Assembly (NCBI GenBank): GCA_029268645.1
Contig: JAQWNI010000248.1
Span: forward strand, 1-64,000
Direction: 5' to 3'
Length of the DNA stretch: 64,000 bases
Origin: Myxococcota bacterium
GTDB lineage: Bacteria > Myxococcota_A > UBA9160 > UBA4427
Positions 21,025-29,867 of this stretch are shown one piece after another. The notes beneath the pieces were generated by a model. The model searched no databases and was not told the DNA's origin. It saw only the letters and a list, made by a program, of their open reading frames with translations. The translations under genes were made by a program, and so were the position numbers. Position 1 is the first letter of the stretch. Every line of letters begins with the position of its first letter.

Positions 21025-23034
21025 TCAGGGCTCCCGAGCCGAAGGGTTTGCTGGGCGTTGTGGACGATTTTTTCCAGCTTCAATTTCGAAGAGCCTGCGG
21101 TAGATACCGCCTTCTTTCTTGAGCAGGTGCTGTGGTTCGCCCCACTCCGCCAGCCGGGCGTCTCGGATGACGGCGACTCGGTCAGCGCGTCGAACCGTCG
21201 AGAGGCGGTGGGTGATCAAAAAGATGACGCGACCTTCTCCCCATCGAGCCAGGTTCTCGAGGACCCTATGTTCTGTTGCTGCGTCCAGTGAGGCGGTTGG
21301 TTCGTCGAGGATGAGAATCGGCGTATCCTTGAGGATGGCTCTGGCGATCGAGATTCTCTGCCTCTGGCCGGTGGAAAGCTTGGCTCCACGTTCACCGAGC
21401 TGGGTGTTGTAGGCCTCGGGGAGCGCCTCGATGAACTCCTCCGCGCAGGCGATTCGAGCCGCTCGACGAACGGATTCGTCGCTTGACCCCGGGACGGCAT
21501 ACCGGATATTTTCACCGACCGTGGTTCCAAAGAGGACGTTTTCTTGGAGCGCGATGGATACGTTTTTCCTCAGGCTCTCGAGAGTGAATTGACGGATGTC
21601 GCAGCCATCGACCTCGATCCCACCCTCGTTGGGATCATACAGTCGAAGAAGAAGGTTCATCAGGGTGCTCTTGCCGGAACCCGTCGGTCCGACGATGGCC
21701 ACGATTGAGCCCGTAGGCACATCGAAGTCGATCTGGTCGAGAATGAGTTTCTCGGCTTCGTAGCCGAACGAGACATCGCGATAGCGTATTCCTTGACGAA
21801 TCGGCGGCATGCTCACGGCGTCTTGAGCGTCCTCGACTTCTGTTTCTAGATCGAGTAATTCGAAAGTTCGATCGAGTCCCGTCGCGACGTCTTGGACCGT
21901 TCCCCAAAGGTCAAGGAGGTGATGCTGAGAATGAGCGCCATCGCCAAAACGATCTTTGAAGTTGTTGTAGAAGCCGAGATTCCAGACCCCAGAATTGGCT
22001 GCGGCGAATCCCATGCTGATCATGAATTGCTCGCCATAAAGAGGCGCATCGGCTGAGGACAGGCCTGTTGCAATGCCGATTCCAGAGACGAGGGCCAATC
22101 CGACACACCAAAAGGTGAGTACTTTGAAGCCGACAAATCGATTCCGGGCGACGTAGGCCGCTCGGAAAGCTTCTTGGGAAGCTTGGGCGAAGCGGTCCTG
22201 TTCCGCCCCCTCGGCTCCGTAGGCCTTGATAGTTTTGAGGCCAGCCAAGGTTTCCTGAATGATTGAGGTTAGGCGGCTATTCGCCTCGCGGGCTTGGCGA
22301 AAGCCTACTCGCATGGGTCTTGCGAAGCGGTGGCCCAAGTAGAGTAAAGGTGGCCACGCCAGCAGCAGAAGGAGGGCAAGTCGAGGGTCCCAGAGAAAAA
22401 TTAGGCCGAGGGTAAAGATGAAGCGGCTGATGCTTTCCAGAGGACTCAGGAAAAGCACGTTGATCAACTGTGTCACCATCGCACTGTCCTGAAACAGTCG
22501 GTATATCGAATCGCCCACTCTCTGCTCGTCGTGGAAGCGGAGCGAAAGAGTCTGCAATTTTTCGATCATGAGCATACGCAGATTCTGGTTGACTCGTTGT
22601 AAAATCCAAATTCGCCAGTAGGTGAGTCCGATGAAGATGGGCGTCAAGGCGAGAAGGAGACCGCTCACACTCCAGACGAGATGGCGGAGCACCTCCTTTC
22701 GAGCGGGGTCGGTGAGTCTGCTTTCGCTGGAGAACCGCTCGGGGTTCAATCCAATCATTGTGGCTTGGAGATCGGAGAGCGGCGCACCCTCGAGGACGCC
22801 GTTCCAAAAGATATTGACCACATTAATCACAGGGATCGCGAAAAGAGCGATCAGAAGAGCCCCGCACGCAACCAGACCTGCAAGGGACCCCCGAACCGTT
22901 CGCAGCAGGGGGAGGCAGCGCCAGAGGAGTCGAAGGATCAAGCCGAACGAGAGAGAGTCAGCGTGGCCGCCTCGGCCGAGCTGGGCGAACTCCTGATAGC
23001 GAGCCGTTTTGTCCGGGGCAGTTGAGTCGCTCAC
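21025..23034 (-). CDS. ABC exporter (TM-NBD half-transporter)
   Basis: 669 aa; Walker A GPTGSGKST, signature KLSTGQRQRISIARAI, Walker B ILILDEPTASLD; tandem with the downstream ABC gene. Confidence 0.93.
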   Translation of the reverse strand: MSDSTAPDKTARYQEFAQLGRGGHADSLSFGLILRLLWRCLPLLRTVRGSLAGLVACGALLIALFAIPVINVVNIFWNGVLEGAPLSDLQATMIGLNPERFSSESRLTDPARKEVLRHLVWSVSGLLLALTPIFIGLTYWRIWILQRVNQNLRMLMIEKLQTLSLRFHDEQRVGDSIYRLFQDSAMVTQLINVLFLSPLESISRFIFTLGLIFLWDPRLALLLLLAWPPLLYLGHRFARPMRVGFRQAREANSRLTSIIQETLAGLKTIKAYGAEGAEQDRFAQASQEAFRAAYVARNRFVGFKVLTFWCVGLALVSGIGIATGLSSADAPLYGEQFMISMGFAAANSGVWNLGFYNNFKDRFGDGAHSQHHLLDLWGTVQDVATGLDRTFELLDLETEVEDAQDAVSMPPIRQGIRYRDVSFGYEAEKLILDQIDFDVPTGSIVAIVGPTGSGKSTLMNLLLRLYDPNEGGIEVDGCDIRQFTLESLRKNVSIALQENVLFGTTVGENIRYAVPGSSDESVRRAARIACAEEFIEALPEAYNTQLGERGAKLSTGQRQRISIARAILKDTPILILDEPTASLDAATEHRVLENLARWGEGRVIFLITHRLSTVRRADRVAVIRDARLAEWGEPQHLLKKEGGIYRRLFEIEAGKNRPQRPANPSAREP

Positions 23035-23068
23035 GATTCAGTCGGGGAAATGAAAGTTAGAAGCCGAC

Positions 23069-24238
23069 CTAAAGGGCACGCATTCCAGTGACGTGTTCGC
23101 CCAAAATGAGCGTATGAATGTCATGTGTGCCCTCATAAGTGCGGACAGTCTCAAGATTCATCATATGCCGCATACTCTGATAATCGTCGACGATCCCATT
23201 GGCTCCCAGCAGGTCACGAGCCTCGCGAGCGACTCGCAACGCGATGTCGACGTTGTTGCGCTTAATCATTGAGACCATCGAATGGTGGAGTTGTCCGGCA
23301 TCTTTGATGCGTCCGACCTGGAGTGCGAGCAGTTGCGCTTTGGTGATTTCGGTAATCATCTCAGCAAACTTCATTTGAGTCAGTTGTTTACTGGCCAACG
23401 GGCCGCCCTGGACGATGCGATCGCGTGAGTATTGGACGGCCTCATCGAAGCACGCCATCGCCGCGCCCGTGACGCCCCAGGCAATGCCATAGCGAGCTTG
23501 GGTGAGGCATCCGAGGGGACCACCCAACCCCTTGGCCCCCGGCAGCTGGTTTTCTTCAGGGATCTCGACGTTTTCAAGGAAGAGCTCGGATGTGACGCTC
23601 GCCCGTAGTGAAAATTTCCCCTTGATGTCCCGAGCTTCGAACCCGGCGCGGTCCGTTTCGACCAGGAATCCGCGGACCCCATCGTCTGTAACCGCCCAAA
23701 CGACGGCGACGTGGGCCAGCGAACCGTTTGTGATCCATCGTTTAACCCCGTTGAGAACCCAGCCTTTCCCCTTTCGTTCAGCTCGGGTCGTCATCCCGGA
23801 GACAAAGCTCCCGTGGTCCGGTTCGGTCAGGCCGAAGCATCCGATGACCTCGCCCGCGGCCATCGGCGGGAGCCATCGTTCTTTCTGTTCCTCGCTCCCG
23901 TAAGCGTGAATGGGGTACATGCAGAGGGCGCCCTGGACGGAGGCAAACGAGCGAAGCCCGGAGTCACCCCGTTCGAGTTCTTGCATCAGCAGGCCATAGG
24001 CCACGTTATTCATGCCTGCACATCCATACCCCCTCAGGTTTGCGCCAAACATGCCGAGTTCGGCCATTTCAGGGACAAGTTCCATCGGGAAGGATCCATC
24101 TTGGCGGATATGATCCTGAATTCGAGGGAGAAATTCTCCGCTCACCCAGGCTCGGGCCGAGTCTCGAATGAGGCGCTCTTCTTCCGCGAATTGGGTTTCG
24201 TCGAGTTTTAGAAAATCGGGCGCTTCGAACGCAGGCAT
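23069..24238 (-). CDS. acyl-CoA dehydrogenase, glutaryl-CoA dehydrogenase type
   Basis: ORF extends to 24448 but the family-like start is ATG at 24238 (MPAFEAPDFLKLDETQFAEEERLIRDSARAWV); CFGLTEPDHGSFVSGMTTRAERKG, ETVRTYEGTHDIHTLILGEHVTG. Confidence 0.88.
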   Translation of the reverse strand: MPAFEAPDFLKLDETQFAEEERLIRDSARAWVSGEFLPRIQDHIRQDGSFPMELVPEMAELGMFGANLRGYGCAGMNNVAYGLLMQELERGDSGLRSFASVQGALCMYPIHAYGSEEQKERWLPPMAAGEVIGCFGLTEPDHGSFVSGMTTRAERKGKGWVLNGVKRWITNGSLAHVAVVWAVTDDGVRGFLVETDRAGFEARDIKGKFSLRASVTSELFLENVEIPEENQLPGAKGLGGPLGCLTQARYGIAWGVTGAAMACFDEAVQYSRDRIVQGGPLASKQLTQMKFAEMITEITKAQLLALQVGRIKDAGQLHHSMVSMIKRNNVDIALRVAREARDLLGANGIVDDYQSMRHMMNLETVRTYEGTHDIHTLILGEHVTGMRAL

Positions 24239-24510
24239 GGGGTTCTCCGAGAGGGCTTGAGCGGTCGCTTTGGGGCGGGCCCGGGGCAGGGGGTCACCGT
24301 GAGTGAAGTGACGCTGTTCTCGAATAGTAGCCGATTCGGACTGGGGTGAATTTCCGGTTGATGGCCGCCGTGGCGGGATCGCGGGGGGCTGGGCTTCCCA
24401 ACGCAGAGAGGGCCTGATGGCTATGCCACCAGACCCTCTGAAACGCACTCATTTGCGACAGACCGGATGCGGCGGTCCGCCGCAAAATGAGCTTTGCGCG
24501 GTTTACGCCG

Positions 24511-24921
24511 CTATTCGGCGGTGGCGGCCTTGTCCTCTCCGCTGAGGGTTTTGTCCAGTGCGTTCAGTCGACGGCTGATTCGGTTCAGCTTCTTATCGAG
24601 CTTTTTTAGGTCGCTGCTTGAGGCAATCTGAAAAGTCCCCAGAACCGAAGCCAAGCCGGTTTCTACCTGGCCTCCAAATTCCTTGCGCCGCTTTTCAAAT
24701 CCCTTTGAAACATCGCTCCAGCGCGACTCCACTTGTTGGACGGCTTCGTTCTTGCGGAGATCCTTACGGAAGCGCTTGACGCGCTTTTCGGTCTCCTTGT
24801 TGAACTGAGTGGTTCGCTTCTCAAACTGCGTTTGGAGTCGCTGAACCTCTTCTTCTGCAGATCGAAAGGCCGCCTGGATCCGGTCAATTCCATCATCGAT
24901 CACGTTGGCTCGGGTGCTCAT
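24511..24921 (-). CDS. phasin-like coiled-coil protein
   Basis: ORF extends to 25062; ATG at 24921 gives a compact 136-aa charged helical protein (MSTRANVIDDGIDRIQAAFRSAEEEVQRLQTQFEKRTTQF...) ending in a second coiled-coil. Confidence 0.6.
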   Translation of the reverse strand: MSTRANVIDDGIDRIQAAFRSAEEEVQRLQTQFEKRTTQFNKETEKRVKRFRKDLRKNEAVQQVESRWSDVSKGFEKRRKEFGGQVETGLASVLGTFQIASSSDLKKLDKKLNRISRRLNALDKTLSGEDKAATAE

Positions 24922-25157
24922 GCTCTTTTCTCCTTCAGGCCGACCATCGGGTTCGTTCCGGCGGCCAAGCGCTCGGTCCGCGAGTGGATCTCGCGGCGGG
25001 GCGACGCCAATGACGCAATGCGGCAGACTGGCGCCCCGAGAAGAGTAGACACGATGCGTCATCAGGTCAAGTGTGAAGAGTTTTTAAAATATCTAATGAA
25101 AACAGACACTTGTGAAAATTGAGCTAAAAAATGACGCGCCGCGCTAGCAGGGTGGCT

Positions 25158-26219
25158 CTACCAGCGCACCACCGCGCTGCCCCAGGTGAAACCGGAGCCG
25201 AAGGCCGTCATGGAGACGACTTTACCGGGGCTGAGGAGGCCACTGCGTTCGGCCTCGGCCAGAAGCATTGGAATCGAAGCTGCTGAGCAGTTCCCGTAGC
25301 GCTGGATGTTATTGAAGACGCGCTCCTCGGGGATTTCGAGTTTCTGAGCGACGAATTCATTAATGCGAAGGTTGGCCTGGTGGAACAAGAAGAGGTCCAC
25401 GTCGTCGATCTTGACGCTGGCCGCGGACAACGATTCGAGCAAAACCTCCGGCATCCGGGTCACTGCATTCTTGAAGACGTAGCGGCCTTCCATTTGCGGG
25501 AAGTGCCTGCCCTCATCAATCATTTCCTTGGTGATGCGTTGGGGCCAATCTGCCGAAGACGGGGCATCGATCCAAAGTCTTTTTGCGTGCTTACCCTGGG
25601 CATGCAGGCGAACCTGGAGAAGGCCGGCCGGATCATTTTCAGCATCGACCGCTTCCAGAATGACAGCCCCAGCCCCATCTCCGAAGATCACGGTGACGTC
25701 TCGGCCTTCCGTAGAGACATTCAGTCCGGTCGAGTGAACTTCGCATCCGACGACCAATACTCTCTGGCTTTTCCCTGATTGAATCAAGCTGTCGGCAAAA
25801 TTTAATGCGTAAAGGAAACCGCTGCATTGTGCTCGAAGATCGATGCAGGGGGTTTCGCCCGCGCCCAGTTGCTCGTGCAGGAAGAAGGATGTGCCGGGGA
25901 ATTCGTGTTGGGGCGAAAGGGTGGCCAGTAGGATGAAGTCGATGTCTCCGGCATCGAGTCGGGCGGCCTGAAGCGCTTGTTCGCAGGCGGCTTGAGCCAA
26001 ATCGGCTGGGGTTTCTCCATCGACGATCCAGCGCCGTTCTTTGATGCCGGTTCGTTGCTGGATCCATTCGTCGGTCGTGTCCATTCGCTGGGCCAGATCG
26101 TCATTGGTGATGATCTGGTCCGGCACACACATTCCGGTTCCAATGATCTTTGAGCGCAGGTTGCGATTCATCCTTTGGGTCCCCCCGATTCGGGCCGTTC
26201 TGACCGGCACCTCTTTCAA
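25158..26219 (-). CDS. fabH: beta-ketoacyl-ACP synthase III family
   Basis: 353 aa; Cys segment DLRAQCSGFLYALNFADSLI, His segment FLFHQANLRINEFVAQKL, Asn segment NIQRYGNCSAASIPMLL. Could be a FabH-like KAS III in another pathway. Confidence 0.88.
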   Translation of the reverse strand: MKEVPVRTARIGGTQRMNRNLRSKIIGTGMCVPDQIITNDDLAQRMDTTDEWIQQRTGIKERRWIVDGETPADLAQAACEQALQAARLDAGDIDFILLATLSPQHEFPGTSFFLHEQLGAGETPCIDLRAQCSGFLYALNFADSLIQSGKSQRVLVVGCEVHSTGLNVSTEGRDVTVIFGDGAGAVILEAVDAENDPAGLLQVRLHAQGKHAKRLWIDAPSSADWPQRITKEMIDEGRHFPQMEGRYVFKNAVTRMPEVLLESLSAASVKIDDVDLFLFHQANLRINEFVAQKLEIPEERVFNNIQRYGNCSAASIPMLLAEAERSGLLSPGKVVSMTAFGSGFTWGSAVVRW

Positions 26220-26240
26220 GATTGATGCATCCAGCCTTGA

Positions 26241-28139
26241 TCAGGCCCGTTCCTCACTCCAGTCGGCGACCGTTTGTTGATGCCCCTCAGACGACTGCTC
26301 TTCCCAAACCAAGCGTTCAGCCCGGATCAGTAGTTCGTTGATCCCGCGTCGCTCGAGGGCTGAGACGGCTACGCAGCCATGACGTCGCTCTAAGACCGCA
26401 GCGGCGCCCTCGGGCAATCTGTCGATTTGGTTGAAGACGAGGAGCTCGGGTTTCTTAGATAATCCGAGATCCGCGAGCACTTTTTGAACCGCTTCGATTC
26501 TTCGCTCGAAATCAGGGGAGGCTGCGTCCACTACGTGAATCAAGAGGCTCGCGTCGCGCAGTTCTTCGAGGGTGGCATGGAAGGCTGCGACGAGGTCCTC
26601 GGGAAGGTCTCGAATGAAGCCCACGGTGTCGGTGATGATTACTTCTCGTTCTCTGGGAAACCGGAGCCGCCTCGAGACGGGGTCAAGTGTCGCGAACATC
26701 GTGTCTTCGACGAAAACCTCTGTCTGGGTGAGGGTGCGAAGGAGCGTACTCTTCCCAGCATTCGTGTAGCCCACGATCGATAAAACCGGGACGTGCCGTC
26801 GTTCTCGACGCTTCCGGCGCCCCGCCCGTTGTTTCGAGAGCCGGGCCAGGTCTCGCTCAAGTCGAGTGATTCGCTCGCGCACCCGCCGCCGATCCATCTC
26901 GAGTTTCGTTTCCCCGGGCCCCCGGCCACCGATTCCGCCCGCGAGGCGCGAAAGGGAAAGTTCGGCTCGTTGGGCGAGCCGGGGCAGCCGGTACTTGAGC
27001 TGTGCGAGTTCGACCTGGAGCTTTCCGTCTCCGGTCGTGGCTCTCTGGGCGAAAATGTCGAGGATCAGCTGGGTGCGGTCGATGACCCGTAATTCCATGC
27101 GCTCGGCCAGATTTCGCGCTTGTGTGGGCGTTAGGTCCTGGTCGAAGATCACCAGCTCGATCCCCGATTGGAAGCACTGAATGACGAGATCCGACAACTT
27201 CCCCGTTCCCACGACGGTCTTCGGGTCGACCCGAGGGCGAGTCTGGGTGATCACGTCCACAACGTCCACGCCGGCCGCCCGGGCGAGTTCCTTTAACTCC
27301 GCCACGTGGAGGTCGAGAGCGGCTCGGTCGCGACCTCCGGTGACCGCGACCAAGAGGGCCCGTTCGCCGTCTTCGACGGCGTGGCCTTCCGTGCTGCGCG
27401 ACAGCTCGCTTTCGAGTTGCCGGATGTATTCGTCAAAGTGGAGATCAAGGTCGGCTGGAAGGGTGGGCTTGAGTTGCTCGGTCGTTCGTCCTTCGGAGTT
27501 AGCTGGCGCGAGGAAGGCGGTGTGGGCCAGCCCCGGCAAGGCGTCCTCACGAACCGCGATGCTCACCATGGCGTCAAGGCGGAGGACGGCAAGATCTGTG
27601 AGGTCGTCGCGCGAGAGCCCCTCCTCGCGGAGGTGAGTCTTCAGGCACCTCAGCCCGCGCAGTCGGCCGCGGCCTGCCCGCAGTCGCCCCCAATCCGGAA
27701 GCTCTGTGCTGCCGCTGTCTCCAACCATGACGTGTTGCACTTCCCCACGTCGGTCGACCAGAACGCCGACTTGCCGGCGAACGTCATGGCTGATTTCGGT
27801 GAGATGGCGCGCAAACTCGTGGGTGACTACCCGGTCTCCGCTCAGCGGCCGCTGAAAGAGCCGCTCCAGCTGCTTGACTTGGCTGGCCTTGAGGCCGCGG
27901 GTGTTGCCGTAAATCTGGATGAGAGGATGCTCCAGCGGCCTCAATTCGACCGCGCTGGGGGAGAGAGCGGCGGGCTGATTTGCTCGGGAGCCGACGCCGG
28001 GCGGAAGGTAGGAGCGGCCCGAAGGCAGGGCAACATCCCAGCTCTTGAGTCGTTGCAAAAATACCCCGCTCACGAGGCCAGCTGCGCTGAGTACCCTTTC
28101 GGGCAATGCCGTTCGTCGCGGGAACCAAAAATATCCCAC
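26241..28139 (-). CDS. hflX: GTPase HflX (N-terminal start uncertain)
   Basis: GNTRGLKASQVKQLERLFQRPL; GGRGPGETKLEMDRRRVRERI; SIVGYTNAGKSTLLRTLT; DTVGFIRDLPEDLVAAFHATLEE; NQIDRL. Confidence 0.93.
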   Translation of the reverse strand: MGYFWFPRRTALPERVLSAAGLVSGVFLQRLKSWDVALPSGRSYLPPGVGSRANQPAALSPSAVELRPLEHPLIQIYGNTRGLKASQVKQLERLFQRPLSGDRVVTHEFARHLTEISHDVRRQVGVLVDRRGEVQHVMVGDSGSTELPDWGRLRAGRGRLRGLRCLKTHLREEGLSRDDLTDLAVLRLDAMVSIAVREDALPGLAHTAFLAPANSEGRTTEQLKPTLPADLDLHFDEYIRQLESELSRSTEGHAVEDGERALLVAVTGGRDRAALDLHVAELKELARAAGVDVVDVITQTRPRVDPKTVVGTGKLSDLVIQCFQSGIELVIFDQDLTPTQARNLAERMELRVIDRTQLILDIFAQRATTGDGKLQVELAQLKYRLPRLAQRAELSLSRLAGGIGGRGPGETKLEMDRRRVRERITRLERDLARLSKQRAGRRKRRERRHVPVLSIVGYTNAGKSTLLRTLTQTEVFVEDTMFATLDPVSRRLRFPREREVIITDTVGFIRDLPEDLVAAFHATLEELRDASLLIHVVDAASPDFERRIEAVQKVLADLGLSKKPELLVFNQIDRLPEGAAAVLERRHGCVAVSALERRGINELLIRAERLVWEEQSSEGHQQTVADWSEERA

Positions 28140-28341
28140 GGGGGTCCTAGGGAGGACCGGAGAAGGACTCGGCCTTGCGGGATCGGCCTGTCCGGTCGGA
28201 GGATTAGCCCGATAATGTGTCCGGGGACCCGCTCAAGGCGCTTTACTTGAGAGTCGAATCTTCCGATGCAACCGGGGTGGGCAAAGCCCCGATCCCGCGC
28301 GGGAAAAGGGCCAAACTGTAAGGCAGGAGGCAAGGCGGAGC

Positions 28342-29820
28342 GTGGAGAGTCAGGATCCGAATACGAATCGTGAAGTGGCCGTCGTGGTTCTGGCCGCGGG
28401 CAAGGGCACACGAATGAAGTCGGCCCGAGCGAAGGTCCTCCACGAAATCTGCGGCCTGCCGATGTTGGGCCATACCCAACGGGTCGCCGAAGGACTTCAA
28501 GCCCAGCGCCTGTTGGTCGTGATTGGCCGAGACGCCGATGAGGTGCGGCGTGCTTTTGGCGAGAGTGCCGAATTCGTCCATCAGGCTGAACAAAATGGAA
28601 CGGGCCATGCGGTCATGATGACCGAAGCGGCTCTAAACGATTTTGCCGGCGATATTTTTATTCTCTATGGGGACACCCCCCTCCTGACTGTTGAAACCCT
28701 GGAGCGCATGCGGGCGGTGAAGGCTGATCGCTCGGCGGATCTCGTCATGCTGACGGCCCGGGGTGAAATTCCCGGTCGTGTGGTTCGTGATGCGGACGGC
28801 TGTGTCGAGCGCATCGTCGAGGCTCAGGATGCGACCTCTGAAGAACTGAAGATCGAAGAGCGAAACACGGGTGTCTATCTCGTGGGGGCGGACTTGCTCT
28901 GGGCTGCTCTTTCTCAGGTCGGAACAGATAACCAGCAGGGCGAACTTTACTTAACCGACATCGTTGGATACGCGGTTCAGAAGGGACACAGAGTAGAGGC
29001 GCTGTGGCTCGAAGACGCCTCGGAGTGCCTTGGTATCAATGATCGAACCGAGTTGGCTGAGGCAACTCGACTCATGCAGGCTCGCATTAACGCCCAGGTG
29101 ATGGCTTCTGGAGTCACGTTGATTGATCCCGCCAGCACCTATATTGATGCGACCGCCGAAATCGGGGCTGATACGGTCATTGAGCCCGGTTGTTGCATTA
29201 AGGGAAAAACCGTGATCGGCCCCAACGTGCTGATTCGAGCCGGTTGTTACGTCGAAGATTCCCGGCTTGATGAAGGCGTTCAGTTTGGTCCCTATTCCCA
29301 TCTGCGGCCAGGGTCTCATCTGATGGCCGGCGTGAAGGTGGGAAATTTTGTCGAGATCAAAAATTCGACGCTTGGACCTGGGAGCAAGTCCGCTCATCTT
29401 ACTTATATCGGAGATGCTGATGTCGGCGCCGAGGTGAATTTTGGATGCGGCTCGGTGGTGGTGAACTATGACGGCTATCAAAAGCACCGCAGTGTGATCG
29501 GCAAGGGTGCGTTCGTCGGATGCAACGTCAATCTAATTTCGCCCGTTCACGTTTCAGACAAGGCTTTTCTCGCGGCGGGCTCCACCATCACCCAGGACGT
29601 TCCAGAAGACGCGTTGGGCGTAGCGCGGGCCCGTCAGCGAAATTTGGATGGATGGGTCGCGCGGAAAGAGGGCCGAACCGCCGCGAGGGGCGAGGCTGCG
29701 ACACCGAACGCTCCCGCTGGGCCACCCACGGAGAGGCGGCACCAAAACGATCGAGGCGGCTCCGAGTCCGGCGCCGAATCAACACTGATCCCCGAGGGAA
29801 ACCCCGAGGTCAAAGAATAG
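28342..29820 (+). CDS. glmU: bifunctional UDP-N-acetylglucosamine pyrophosphorylase / glucosamine-1-phosphate N-acetyltransferase
   Basis: 492 aa; VVVLAAGKGTRMKSARAKVLHEICG, left-handed beta-helix hexapeptide region, SAHLTYIGDADVGAEVNFGCGSVVVNYDGYQKHRSVIG. Confidence 0.95.
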   Translation: MESQDPNTNREVAVVVLAAGKGTRMKSARAKVLHEICGLPMLGHTQRVAEGLQAQRLLVVIGRDADEVRRAFGESAEFVHQAEQNGTGHAVMMTEAALNDFAGDIFILYGDTPLLTVETLERMRAVKADRSADLVMLTARGEIPGRVVRDADGCVERIVEAQDATSEELKIEERNTGVYLVGADLLWAALSQVGTDNQQGELYLTDIVGYAVQKGHRVEALWLEDASECLGINDRTELAEATRLMQARINAQVMASGVTLIDPASTYIDATAEIGADTVIEPGCCIKGKTVIGPNVLIRAGCYVEDSRLDEGVQFGPYSHLRPGSHLMAGVKVGNFVEIKNSTLGPGSKSAHLTYIGDADVGAEVNFGCGSVVVNYDGYQKHRSVIGKGAFVGCNVNLISPVHVSDKAFLAAGSTITQDVPEDALGVARARQRNLDGWVARKEGRTAARGEAATPNAPAGPPTERRHQNDRGGSESGAESTLIPEGNPEVKE

Positions 29821-29867
29821 GTTGAGCACGCGTCGCGGTTTTTCGCGGCGAAGGGAGAGTCCATCTC

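Noticed and set aside
27306-28250. 314-aa plus-strand ORF over hflX
   Set aside because: Entirely antisense to a strongly conserved HflX; no recognisable domain; GC-driven open frame.
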